Origin: Hymenobacter sedentarius
GTDB taxonomy: Bacteria > Bacteroidota > Bacteroidia > Cytophagales > Hymenobacteraceae
Reading direction: 5' to 3'
Assembly (NCBI RefSeq): GCF_001507645.1
Contig: NZ_CP013909.1
Span: 4,774,001-4,838,000, forward strand
Length of the DNA stretch: 64,000 nucleotides
A model generated the notes under the pieces. That model was not told the DNA's origin, ran no database searches, and saw only the letters and a list, made by a program, of their open reading frames with translations. Each line of letters begins with the position of its first letter. Position 1 is the first letter of the stretch. The position numbers were made by a program, and so were the translations under genes. Of the stretch, positions 6,823 through 15,264 are shown piece after piece.

Positions 6823-8655
6823 CTAGCGCCGCGGGGTAGGTGTCGTGGCTGGCTGCTTGGGAGGCGATACAGCGGCTGCGGGCTTGGTCGGTTTGGCAAC
6901 GGCCTTGGGCGTGGGAGATGGCTTGGGAGCCGTGGTTTTGGGAGTCGTTTTTTTCAGGGTGGCTGGCGCCGTGGCAGTGCGTCGGGTGGTCGCACTGGTC
7001 TTTTTCTTGGTGGCTTTGCGCTTCTTGGGCCGGTCGTCGAACTGCTTGCCCAACACCTGGCGGCGCGTCGGCCGTTCCTTGGCGTGCCAGCTATACCCCT
7101 TGAGCCGTTCGTCGTCGGGCTTGAGCTCGTGGGGCGGAATGAACTTGGCCTCGGGGTTCGACAGCACCGTTATTTTATTCAGCTTGCTGTCCAGAAACAA
7201 CATTCGCATGTTGGCCGACAGCACCCGGTTCATGCCCGTGGTGGCGGTGTCATTGTCCAGGGCATAAAAAATGCTTTCCGCGTTGCCGAGCACGTCGATG
7301 CGCCGGAGCTTATTGTCGCGGAAGTAGGCCATCATGTTGCGGCCCTTGGTTTGGTTGAAGTTGAGCAGGGTATCCTGGCTCACGGCGAAGGCATTGGCGT
7401 AGAGGCGCATCTCATCTACCCGACCGCGCTTTGAGCGGATTTGCATCGAGTCGGCGGTGAGCTGGTTTTTGGCCTGCCACAGCACCGGGTTGCGGTTGAG
7501 GTAGATGATGCTGTCCTGCCGGTCGTAGGTCAGCGAGTCGCAGATACCCTGCAGGTTGCCCCGGAAAATCTTCACCTTCGGGTAGGCATACAGTACCGTG
7601 CGGGTGGTGGTTTGGCCGGGGCGGGCCTCCATGCTTATCAGCGTGTCGGCGGCCAGGTACAGCGTATCCTTTTCGCTGATGTTGCGCACCACCGGCCGGC
7701 CGCCGTAGAGTTTGGTGCGGCCCAGGCCGCGCCAGTACCGGCCCACGTCGCCGCGCAGGGTGAGGTTGTCTTTTTTCGAAATCAGGGTCACGTGACCGCG
7801 GGCCACGCCGTAGAGCCGCGCTTCGTCGTATATCAGTTGGTCGCCCCCGAGCAGGTAGTTGGGCGTGTCGATTTTGGCGTTTCGCTTGAAGTTGGATACC
7901 CGCGTAAGGGTATTGTAGTTGCCGCCCTCAGCATATAGGTTTCCGCTCTTGCCTTTGATGCGCGTGGGGCCTTCGAAGTAGGCAATTTTGGAAACGGTAT
8001 TGTAGCGCAGCGTGTCGTTGTTCAGCTCAGAATCGGGCGTGACGAGGTGCACGCCGCGCTTGAAGACGAAGACTTTCGAGTTGGTATCGTAGAAACCCTG
8101 CTGGCTGTCGAGGGTATTTTGTGGGTCGGTGAGGTGGCCGGTTTCGGTGTACGAGGCCGTTTTGCGGTTCAGGTCGTAGTCCAGGCTGGGCGTGGTCAGG
8201 GTGATGCGCGGGTCGCGCATCACCACGTTGCCGGTCATACGGGCGGTGCGCTTGTCGCCGTCAAAAAAGCCCTTGTCGCCGGTAATAGTCATGGTGTCGC
8301 TCTGCAGCACCCGCACGTTGCTGAAAGCTTCGACCTGGTTGCGGTCGAGGTATTGGTAGGCCGAGTCGCAGTACAGAAAGGTGTCTTCCTGCTGGAAGCT
8401 GACGTTGCCGAGCAGCTTGCGAATTTTTATGCCGTTGAAGTCGCCCCCCACCAGTGCGCCAGCGGTGAGCAGCTTAATCGGGGCGCCTTTGCCCGCCACT
8501 TTCTTACCCGGCGGGCGCTGGCCGGGCGCGGCCGGCAGGATGGCCTTGGGCCGGATGGTGGGCACTGGCGTATCCCGCGGCAGGGTCGGGCGTTGGGCCT
8601 GCCCCAGCAGCGGCAGCAGCGCCAGGAGAAGAAAAAAGTAGCGGGGGAAAGCCAT
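6823..8655 (-). CDS. OstA/LptA-like outer-membrane assembly protein
   Basis: A 610-residue exported protein with a signal peptide (FFLLLALLPLLGQAQ). A long series of beta-rich OstA/LptA-type repeats follows (for example LGNVSFQQEDTFLYCDSAYQ, ARMTGNVVMRDPRITLTTPS, YGVARGHVTLISKKDNLTLR), as in the Bacteroidota OstA-like proteins linked to lipopolysaccharide transport. The C-terminal 80 or so residues are Lys/Thr/Pro/Ala-rich and probably disordered. I chose the ATG at 8653-8655 because it starts the signal peptide and lies behind a TACCTTTG box. Its position next to bamD fits an envelope-biogenesis role. The substrate is inferred from the family only. Confidence 0.8.
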   Translation of the reverse strand: MAFPRYFFLLLALLPLLGQAQRPTLPRDTPVPTIRPKAILPAAPGQRPPGKKVAGKGAPIKLLTAGALVGGDFNGIKIRKLLGNVSFQQEDTFLYCDSAYQYLDRNQVEAFSNVRVLQSDTMTITGDKGFFDGDKRTARMTGNVVMRDPRITLTTPSLDYDLNRKTASYTETGHLTDPQNTLDSQQGFYDTNSKVFVFKRGVHLVTPDSELNNDTLRYNTVSKIAYFEGPTRIKGKSGNLYAEGGNYNTLTRVSNFKRNAKIDTPNYLLGGDQLIYDEARLYGVARGHVTLISKKDNLTLRGDVGRYWRGLGRTKLYGGRPVVRNISEKDTLYLAADTLISMEARPGQTTTRTVLYAYPKVKIFRGNLQGICDSLTYDRQDSIIYLNRNPVLWQAKNQLTADSMQIRSKRGRVDEMRLYANAFAVSQDTLLNFNQTKGRNMMAYFRDNKLRRIDVLGNAESIFYALDNDTATTGMNRVLSANMRMLFLDSKLNKITVLSNPEAKFIPPHELKPDDERLKGYSWHAKERPTRRQVLGKQFDDRPKKRKATKKKTSATTRRTATAPATLKKTTPKTTAPKPSPTPKAVAKPTKPAAAVSPPKQPATTPTPRR

Positions 8656-8663
8656 TGGGTGGT

Positions 8664-8671
8664 CAAAGGTA
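8664..8671 (-). promoter_or_regulatory. Promoter -7 box of the OstA-like gene
   Basis: TACCTTTG on the minus strand ends 8 bases before the chosen ATG. A clear upstream TTTG box at the right distance is not seen, so only the -7 element is called. Confidence 0.45.
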
Positions 8672-8791
8672 GGAACGGGGCCCGCGCTAACGGCCATCTT
8701 TGCGCTGTAGTACCCCGCGGGACGCGCCGCTCGGCTCCTATCCGTAAGGAAGAGGCCCGAGCGGGCTTCCACGACCTATTTCCGTTTTGTT

Positions 8792-10123
8792 ATGCTTGAT
8801 ACTGTTCGCCGCTTCATTGAGGAGCACGCCCTTTTTTCCATTGAAAAAGACCCGGTGCTGGTGGCCGTAAGCGGCGGCCTCGATTCGGTGGTATTGTTAG
8901 ACATTCTGCACCGCCTGGGGGTTCAAGTAGCCGTGGCCCACTGCCACTTCGGCCTCCGCGGCGAAGACGCCGACGCCGACGAGCAGTTTGTGCGCAAGCT
9001 GGCCAAGCAGTACGGCCTCCCCTACTTCGCCGAGTTTTTCCAGACCAAGGAATTTGCCGAGCAGGAAGGCATTTCGACCCAAATGGCGGCCCGCTTCCTG
9101 CGCTACCGCTGGTTTGAGCAGGTGCGCGAGGCGCAGGACCTGGCCTACATCGCCACCGGCCACCACCAGCGCGACCAAGCCGAAACCATGATTCTCAACC
9201 TCACGCACGGCACCGGCCTGGCCGGGCTGCACGGCATTCAGGTGAAAAACGGCCACGTGGTGCGCCCGCTGCTGGGCGTGGGCCGCGACGACCTGCACGA
9301 CTACCTGGTGGAGCGCGGCCTGCGCTGGCGCGAAGACGACAGCAACGACAGCACCGTGTACCAGCGCAACCTGCTGCGCCACGAGGTGCTGCCCGTGCTG
9401 CGCGAAATCAACCCCAACCTAGACCAGACCCTGCACGGCACGGCCGAACGCGTGGGCGGCGCTGAGGAAATAGTGCGGCGCTACGTGGACGACACCACCG
9501 CCCAGGCCCGCCGCGACGAGGCCGAAGTGACCTACCTCAGCATTGCCACCCTCCAGAAAACGGCCGCCACGGCCGTGGTACTGCACGAAATGCTCCGCCC
9601 CTTCGGCTTTTCCTGGCCGATGGTGAAGGACATTGTGGCGGCCTTTCCCGGCGAGTCAGGCCGACGCTTCGATTCGCCCACGCACCGCCTGGTGAAGGAC
9701 CGCGAGAACCTGGTTATCACGCCGCGGCGGCTTACGCAGTACGGCACCTTCCAGCTGGCTGCGGGCCAAACCGACTTGCTGGCCGACGGCATGCGCCTGA
9801 AAGCCGAGCTGCACGATGACGCCAAGCATTTCATCATTCCGCGCTCCAAAAGCACGGCCGCGCTCGATGCCGACAAGCTGAAATTCCCGCTCACCCTGCG
9901 CAAGTGGCAGGAGGGCGACTGGTTTATGCCACTGGGCCTGAAAGGCAAGAAGCTGCTCAGCGACTTCCTCATCGACCAGAAAGTACCGCTCAACTTGAAA
10001 GATGACGTGCGCGTGCTGACCTCTGCCGATGGCAAAATCTGCTGGGTGGTGGGCTGGCGTGTCGACGACCGTTTTAAAGTAGAAGACGCCACCGAGCGGG
10101 TGCTCACCGTGCAGCGCATGTAA
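8792..10123 (+). CDS. tilS: tRNA(Ile)-lysidine synthase
   Basis: A 443-residue N-type ATP pyrophosphatase that makes lysidine at the wobble base of the CAU-anticodon isoleucine tRNA. The PP-loop SGGLDS (residues 27-32) is intact. The HCHFGLRGEDADADEQFV and ATGHHQRDQAETMILNL segments are typical of TilS. The C-terminal TilS domain (FPLTLRKWQEGDWFMPLGLK) is present. Length is normal for Bacteroidota. It is divergent from the OstA-like gene, with a 136-base shared upstream region. Confidence 0.95.
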   Translation: MLDTVRRFIEEHALFSIEKDPVLVAVSGGLDSVVLLDILHRLGVQVAVAHCHFGLRGEDADADEQFVRKLAKQYGLPYFAEFFQTKEFAEQEGISTQMAARFLRYRWFEQVREAQDLAYIATGHHQRDQAETMILNLTHGTGLAGLHGIQVKNGHVVRPLLGVGRDDLHDYLVERGLRWREDDSNDSTVYQRNLLRHEVLPVLREINPNLDQTLHGTAERVGGAEEIVRRYVDDTTAQARRDEAEVTYLSIATLQKTAATAVVLHEMLRPFGFSWPMVKDIVAAFPGESGRRFDSPTHRLVKDRENLVITPRRLTQYGTFQLAAGQTDLLADGMRLKAELHDDAKHFIIPRSKSTAALDADKLKFPLTLRKWQEGDWFMPLGLKGKKLLSDFLIDQKVPLNLKDDVRVLTSADGKICWVVGWRVDDRFKVEDATERVLTVQRM

Positions 10124-10125
10124 AA

Positions 10126-10148
10126 CGCCCGGCGGGTCCCGCCGGGCG
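10126..10148 (-). terminator. Hairpin between tilS and the GH13 gene
   Basis: CGCCCGGCGGG and CCCGCCGGGCG form an almost loopless stem. On the minus strand it is followed by TTTTA, so it probably terminates the GH13 gene, whose stop lies 8 bases upstream. The convergent tilS ends within 3 bases of it. Confidence 0.6.
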
Positions 10149-10155
10149 CTACTCC

Positions 10156-11565
10156 TTACTTCTTCAGCACCAGGTAGCCGTAGGCCGGCAGCGAAACCGC
10201 GCTGCCCAGCGTTACGGAAGTGCCTTGGAGGGCATCGGTCCAAGTGGTGCCGACCAAGGAGACGGGCACGGTGTACTGCCGCGCACTATTGCGCACGTTG
10301 GCCATCACAAAGGCCTGCTCGCTGCCCGCGGTTTTGGTGAAGGCGCAGACATCGGCCGAGCTGTAGGCTGTGGGCGTGCCGCGGCGCAGGGCGGCGCTAC
10401 CGGCGCGGGCCCGTAGAAGCTGCTTGTAGGCGCGCGTCACGTCGGGGCGCACGTCCCACTTCACTTTTACCGACGTGAATGGGAAGGGAATGGCGGTGGT
10501 CATGCCAGACTCCTGGCCATTGTACACCATCGGCACGCCCTTGTAGCAGGAGGCAATCACGAAAGCCGACATGGCGCCGGCATCGCCGCCAAACAAGGCC
10601 ACTGGGGTGCCATCGGAGCCGTTCACGTCGTGGTTGGTGGTGTAGCGCACTACTTGCTGGGTGCCGGTTGCTCCCGTGTACTCGCTGGCATTCAGGGCAT
10701 CGAAGGTTGTGGCTGACCCGCCATTGCCGAATACGCTGCGCAGGCCGCCGTAGAAATTAAAGCCAAAGTTGTAGTCGAACCCCGCGCTGAAGTTGGCGCT
10801 GCGGGTGGCCTCAGACAGCAGCAGGAGCTTGTGCGTTTTCACGTGGCGCAGCGTATCCACCGCCTGCTGCCAAAAATCCACGGGGGGCGCATCGGCATAA
10901 TCAAATCGAAATCCGTCGACGTTGGCCGTATACACCCACGATTTCAGGGCTGCAATCAGGTTCAGGCGCATGGCCGGATTACTGAAGTTGAGCTGAGCCA
11001 CATCGGTATAGTTGGTGTTGGGCGGGCTGAGGATGGTGCCGGCACTATTCTGCAAATACCAGTCGGGGTGGTCTGCAACCCAGGCATTGTCCCAGCTGGT
11101 GTGGTTGGCCACCCAGTCCAGCATCACGCTCAGGCCCCGGGCGTGGGCGGCGTCCACGAGGGTGCGCAGGTCGGCCAGGGTGCCGAATTCAGGATTCACC
11201 GCCCGGTAATCTTTTACGGCGTAGGGCGAGTTTACTCCCCGAAGCGTCCCGACCGGATAAATGGGCATCAGGTACACCACATTTGCTCCCAGGGCCTTGA
11301 TGGAATCGAGCCGGGCCGTAACGCCTGCAAAGTTGCCGCCCTGGCTAAAGGCCCGCATGTTCACCTGGTAGATAACGGCATCTTCCCGGTTGGGCACGCC
11401 GGTGAAGGGGGTACCGTATTGCGGGGGCGTCGGAATGCTGGTGACGGGCGGGTTGAAGGGGGCGAACGCAGGCGTAGGCGCCTCTTTTTTGCAGCCGGCC
11501 AGCAGGCCCAGGCCCAGCACCAGGGCCAGGCTATTTTTGAAAGCAACAGTAATAAATGCTGGCAT
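10156..11565 (-). CDS. GH13 alpha-amylase-family lipoprotein
   Basis: A 469-residue glycoside hydrolase of the alpha-amylase (GH13) family, which acts on alpha-glucans. A lipoprotein leader ends in LLAGC (Cys25), so the enzyme is probably anchored to a membrane. The (beta/alpha)8 barrel has region I DWVANH (150-155), nucleophile Asp222 in GFRFDYAD, acid/base Glu252 in LLLSEAT and the third acid Asp313 in TTNHDVNG. All three catalytic carboxylates are present. A small C-terminal beta domain follows. It stands alone between convergent tilS and divergent mdh; no sus-type transporter genes are nearby. Exact substrate specificity is not visible. Confidence 0.88.
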   Translation of the reverse strand: MPAFITVAFKNSLALVLGLGLLAGCKKEAPTPAFAPFNPPVTSIPTPPQYGTPFTGVPNREDAVIYQVNMRAFSQGGNFAGVTARLDSIKALGANVVYLMPIYPVGTLRGVNSPYAVKDYRAVNPEFGTLADLRTLVDAAHARGLSVMLDWVANHTSWDNAWVADHPDWYLQNSAGTILSPPNTNYTDVAQLNFSNPAMRLNLIAALKSWVYTANVDGFRFDYADAPPVDFWQQAVDTLRHVKTHKLLLLSEATRSANFSAGFDYNFGFNFYGGLRSVFGNGGSATTFDALNASEYTGATGTQQVVRYTTNHDVNGSDGTPVALFGGDAGAMSAFVIASCYKGVPMVYNGQESGMTTAIPFPFTSVKVKWDVRPDVTRAYKQLLRARAGSAALRRGTPTAYSSADVCAFTKTAGSEQAFVMANVRNSARQYTVPVSLVGTTWTDALQGTSVTLGSAVSLPAYGYLVLKK

Positions 11566-11776
11566 GTAGGAATAAATAAATTGGGTTGTGTAGGCGGTAA
11601 GGTTTGCCGCTAAAGGGGTGCCGCCCGCAAAAGGTTAGGTATGGGCCTGCAGGCGGCATGAGGCAATGGCGCCTAGGCCGCGGCAAGGTACTCGCGGCGG
11701 CCCAGTCCAATTGTGCATAGCCCGGGCCGGGGTATCGAAATTTTGGCATTGCCTGCCGCGGAACAGAGTTTCGGGG

Positions 11777-11784
11777 TACTTTTG
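11777..11784 (+). promoter_or_regulatory. Promoter -7 box of mdh
   Basis: TACTTTTG fits TAnnTTTG and lies 35 bases before the mdh ATG. The nearest upstream TTG (11749-11751) is 25 bases away, slightly too far, so the -33 element is uncertain. Confidence 0.4.
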
Positions 11785-11819
11785 CGCCTGTTCCTCCCTT
11801 ACATTCTAACTCCATCCCA

Positions 11820-12758
11820 ATGAAAGTTACCGTAGTCGGAGCCGGCAACGTAGGCGCAACTTGCGCCGATGTGCTCGCCACCCGTGAAATTGCCAACGAA
11901 ATTGTTCTGGTTGACATCAAAGAAGGCATTGCCGAAGGCAAGGCCCTCGATATCTGGCAGAAAGCTCCGATTATCGGCTACGACTCGCGCACCGTGGGCG
12001 TCACCAACGACTACGCCCGGACTGCGGGTTCTGATGTAGTGGTTATCACCTCGGGCCTGCCCCGCAAGCCCGGCATGAGCCGCGACGACCTGATTTCGGT
12101 GAACGCCGGCATCGTGAAGTCGGTAACCGAGCAGGTGGTGGCCCACTCCCCCAACGCCATTATCATCATCGTGAGCAACCCGCTCGACGTGATGACCTAC
12201 CAGGCCCACCTCACCGCCAAGCTGCCCCGCGAAAAGGTGTTCGGCATGGCCGGCATTCTGGACACGGCCCGCTACCGCGCCTTCCTGGCCGAGGCCCTGA
12301 ACGTGAGCCCCAAAGACATTCAGGCCGTGCTCATGGGCGGCCACGGCGACACCATGGTGCCCCTGCCCCGTTACACCACCGTGGGCGGCATCCCCGTTAC
12401 CGAGCTCATCGGCAAAGCCGAGCTGGACGCCATCGTGCAGCGCACCGCCCAGGGCGGCGGCGAGCTGGTGAAGCTCATGGGCACCTCGGCCTGGTACGCG
12501 CCGGGCGCAGCGGCCGCTCAGATGGTGGAAGCCATTGTGCGTGACCAGCGCCGCGTGTTCCCCGTGTGCCTTGAGCTGCAAGGCGAGTACGGCATCAACG
12601 GCGTGTACCTCGGTGCCCCGGTTATCCTCGGCAAAAACGGCGTGGAGCGGGTGATTGAACTTCAGCTCAACGACGAAGAAAAAGCCCTGCTGGAAACTTC
12701 GCGCGGCCACGTGAAAGAAGTAATGGATGCCCTGGACAAAATGGGCCAACCCGCGTAA
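11820..12758 (+). CDS. mdh: Malate dehydrogenase
   Basis: A 312-residue NAD-dependent malate dehydrogenase of the LDH-like type, interconverting malate and oxaloacetate in the TCA cycle. The Rossmann motif GAGNVG (residues 7-12) is present. Substrate-binding Arg82, Arg88 and Arg151, catalytic Asp148 and His175 (GGHGDTMVP) are all in place. Arg82 (with Lys83 beside it) and Arg88 indicate malate rather than lactate. It is monocistronic, with its own promoter box and terminator. Confidence 0.95.
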   Translation: MKVTVVGAGNVGATCADVLATREIANEIVLVDIKEGIAEGKALDIWQKAPIIGYDSRTVGVTNDYARTAGSDVVVITSGLPRKPGMSRDDLISVNAGIVKSVTEQVVAHSPNAIIIIVSNPLDVMTYQAHLTAKLPREKVFGMAGILDTARYRAFLAEALNVSPKDIQAVLMGGHGDTMVPLPRYTTVGGIPVTELIGKAELDAIVQRTAQGGGELVKLMGTSAWYAPGAAAAQMVEAIVRDQRRVFPVCLELQGEYGINGVYLGAPVILGKNGVERVIELQLNDEEKALLETSRGHVKEVMDALDKMGQPA

Positions 12759-12780
12759 TTGTTGAGCTAATTATTGAGTG

Positions 12781-12822
12781 CGAAAAAGGCCCCACTGGAA
12801 ATTCCGGCGGGGCCTTTTTTCG
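12781..12822 (+). terminator. Terminator after mdh
   Basis: The stem AAAAAGGCCCC / GGGGCCTTTTTT lies 22 bases beyond the mdh stop and ends in T6, a classical intrinsic terminator. Confidence 0.85.
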
Positions 12823-12981
12823 TATTCTGAGCCATGGCTGAAAAACCAAAGCTCAGCAGCAGTCAAACGTATTTACACCAGAAATAACATCTTATTTATC
12901 AGAGCATTTAGAGCACGTCTCCTTTGCTACAAAAGATGCTTACCTTAGTATTCCCCCGGTAGCAATGCGGCCTAGTTTATC

Positions 12982-13386
12982 ATGAAAAGAGTGCTCGCAA
13001 ATTCGTTTGATAAGGTGTACTTGACCATCGAATTTGACCAGGAAAACAACTGGGTTTACAACAACTGGATAGGCGTGCTCCCGACCGATAACGTCATCCT
13101 GGGCTGCCAGGCCACCATCGATTTTCTACGGGAAATTAATTGCTCGTTGATGCTCAACGACAACCGGCAGGTAATCGGCTCCTGGACGGCCGCCAACGAA
13201 TGGATTGCCGAAAATTGGGTGCCGCAGGTGCTGGCCCTGGGCCTCAAGCGGTTTGCCCACGTGGTGTCGCCCGGCATTTTTGGGCAGACCTCGGCCGCCG
13301 AAATGGTTACCCTCGTGGGCACCCAGCTGGAGATGCGCCTGTTCAAGGACATTGAGCTGGCCAAGGCCTGGCTGCGCGAGGCGTAG
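12982..13386 (+). CDS. Small STAS/SpoIIAA-like conserved protein
   Basis: A 134-residue soluble protein, starting at an ATG (12982). The pattern resembles the SpoIIAA-like/STAS fold used for protein-protein signalling: short beta strands (VYLTIEFDQENNWVYNNWIG) and a helix rich in acidic and aromatic residues. Such proteins are frequent in Hymenobacter and relatives, but no function is known to me. There is no signal peptide and no membrane segment. It converges with the rhomboid gene downstream (10 bases between stops). A TACCTTAG box at 12941-12948 is a possible promoter. Confidence 0.55.
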   Translation: MKRVLANSFDKVYLTIEFDQENNWVYNNWIGVLPTDNVILGCQATIDFLREINCSLMLNDNRQVIGSWTAANEWIAENWVPQVLALGLKRFAHVVSPGIFGQTSAAEMVTLVGTQLEMRLFKDIELAKAWLREA

Positions 13387-13396
13387 GGCCGCCGCG

Positions 13397-14305
13397 CTAC
13401 TGCTGGCTGGCCCGGAACAGCTTCTGCTTCTCTTCCTTGGACAAGCTCTCGTAGCCCGAGCGCGAAATCTTATCCAGGATGGTATCAATCTCATCCTGCA
13501 GGGGCTGGTTGGCCACGGCGGGCTTTTTGCCGCTTCCCGATGAGGCCGCCGCCACGGGCTCGGCGCGGCGCGTGGTGCTCACGCGCATGGCCGGCCGGCG
13601 GCTAAACAGGTTGCTCACCCAGTTGCCCACCGCCTGAATCGGGCGGCCCAGGTCGCGGCCCGCCTGCAGCTGCTTGATGAACACAAAGCCGAGCAGGGCC
13701 CCGCCCAGGTGGGCAATTTCGCCGCCGGGGTTGCCGCCGTTCACACCGGCCAAGGAAATCAGGACGACCACGGCCGCAATCCATTTTATCTTGACCGGGC
13801 CAATCAGAATCAGCATGAAGGTGAAGTCGGGCAGCAGCGTGGCGCCGGCCACAATGATGGCCGTGACGGCCGCCGAAGCCCCAATCATGGGCGAACCCAC
13901 GGCTGGCTGAAAGGCCGGAATCAGGTTGTAGCTGAGCAGGAAAATAGCCGCCCCGGCCAGCGCGCCCAGCACGTAGATGCTCACGAGGCGGCGGTCGCCG
14001 AGGTACTCGCGCACTAGTTGCCCAAACCAGTACAGGTTGAGCAAGTTGAACAGGATGTGGAAGAAGCCTTCGTGGGTGAAGGCATAGGTCAGGACCGTCC
14101 AGGGGTGCCGCAGCAGCACGGGCAGCGACGACGACAGCTCCAGCTGCCGCAACACCGGCGGGTAATAGCCACTCGCGCTGCTCACCGTGAGGATGGTGCG
14201 CAGCACAATGAGGCCCGCAAACACCAGCACGTTCAGCAGGATGAGCTGCATGAGGGCGTTGTCGCGGCGGCTGAAAGCAGAGCGGATGTCTTGAACGATG
14301 CTCAT
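13397..14305 (-). CDS. Rhomboid family intramembrane serine protease (copy 2)
   Basis: A 302-residue polytopic membrane protein of the rhomboid family, which cleaves transmembrane helices. The HEGFFHILFNLLNLYW segment matches the HxxxHxxxN motif of helix 2. The catalytic Ser lies in the GxS motif of MIGASAAV. The catalytic His lies in GGEIAHLGGALLGF. About six membrane helices come first; the last 80 residues form a soluble Ser/Ala/Lys-rich tail. It follows the other rhomboid by 56 bases and probably shares its operon with mutL. Natural substrates cannot be read from the sequence. Confidence 0.88.
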   Translation of the reverse strand: MSIVQDIRSAFSRRDNALMQLILLNVLVFAGLIVLRTILTVSSASGYYPPVLRQLELSSSLPVLLRHPWTVLTYAFTHEGFFHILFNLLNLYWFGQLVREYLGDRRLVSIYVLGALAGAAIFLLSYNLIPAFQPAVGSPMIGASAAVTAIIVAGATLLPDFTFMLILIGPVKIKWIAAVVVLISLAGVNGGNPGGEIAHLGGALLGFVFIKQLQAGRDLGRPIQAVGNWVSNLFSRRPAMRVSTTRRAEPVAAASSGSGKKPAVANQPLQDEIDTILDKISRSGYESLSKEEKQKLFRASQQ

Positions 14306-14361
14306 TGGAGTACCTGGATTAAGCGTAACAAGCGGGCTTTATGATGGTTATAAGGGTTGGC

Positions 14362-15156
14362 TTAATAAAATCTTTCCCGGCCGCTTTCCCAGAACTTTAG
14401 TACGACAAACCCGATGACCAGGCCGCCCAGATGAGCAAAGTGGGCCACGTTGTCGCCGGGGGTGCGGTGCACGCCTGCATAAAGTTCATAGGCCGCATAG
14501 AGAAATACGAAGTACTTGGCTTTAATAGGAAACGGGAAAAACAGTAGGAACAATTCAGTATTTGGAAACAAATAAGCGAAGGCGAACAGTATGCCGAACA
14601 AGGCCCCGGAAGCGCCCAGCATGCCGGCTGCCCGCGAGCCCGTAATGTCTTTGGCCAGGTTGTCAACGGCATCGGTAGTGGCCTGCACCAGCTCCGGGTC
14701 CTTGGGATTGCGCTGCAGGGCCGCCGCCAGGGTTTCGTAGCCCGTGTAGTTGGAGCCGTACTCGCGGTAGAAATTGGCAAAGTCGGCCCCGCTCGGCGCC
14801 TGGTGAAACTCCAGCCGGGCCTGCTCCATCTGGTGGATTTCGTAGGCCCGCACGCCTTCGTAGAGCAAACCGGCGCCCACGCCGCATATCAGCCAGAAAG
14901 TAAGAAACCGCGAAGGGCCCCAGCGCTGCTCCAGCAGCGGCCCAAACGAAATCAAGCCAAACATATTGGAAATAATATGCCCCCAGCTGCCGTGCAGAAA
15001 CATGTAGGTGAAGAACTGCCAGGGGTAGAAATACGGCGTGCCAATGGGGTACAAGCTGCCGACTTGGGTGAGCAGCGGCAGCAGATTGGTTTGGGCCAGA
15101 AACAGGACAATGTTTGCAATGAGGAGGTTGCGAACCGTGGGGGTCAGGTTGAACAT
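14362..15156 (-). CDS. Rhomboid family intramembrane serine protease (copy 1)
   Basis: A 264-residue rhomboid protease. Helix 2 motif FLHGSWGHIISNMFGL, catalytic GASGALFG and His in NVAHFAHLGGLVIGF are all present. Between the early helices and the GASG segment there is an extra hydrophilic stretch of about 60 residues (around 105-160, including EIHQMEQARLEFHQAPS). Its neighbour lacks this insertion. The protein ends shortly after the last helix. It lies between mutL and the second rhomboid gene, all on the minus strand. Confidence 0.88.
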   Translation of the reverse strand: MFNLTPTVRNLLIANIVLFLAQTNLLPLLTQVGSLYPIGTPYFYPWQFFTYMFLHGSWGHIISNMFGLISFGPLLEQRWGPSRFLTFWLICGVGAGLLYEGVRAYEIHQMEQARLEFHQAPSGADFANFYREYGSNYTGYETLAAALQRNPKDPELVQATTDAVDNLAKDITGSRAAGMLGASGALFGILFAFAYLFPNTELFLLFFPFPIKAKYFVFLYAAYELYAGVHRTPGDNVAHFAHLGGLVIGFVVLKFWESGRERFY

Positions 15157-15264
15157 AGAGGGCGTGGGGCTCCGGCGGGGCGCCAGAGAATCGGTGAACA
15201 GGGGTCAGTAATCGGCAGGCTGCGCGAACCGGGCTTAAACTTAAGCCAGCGCCAGGGCAGGAAG

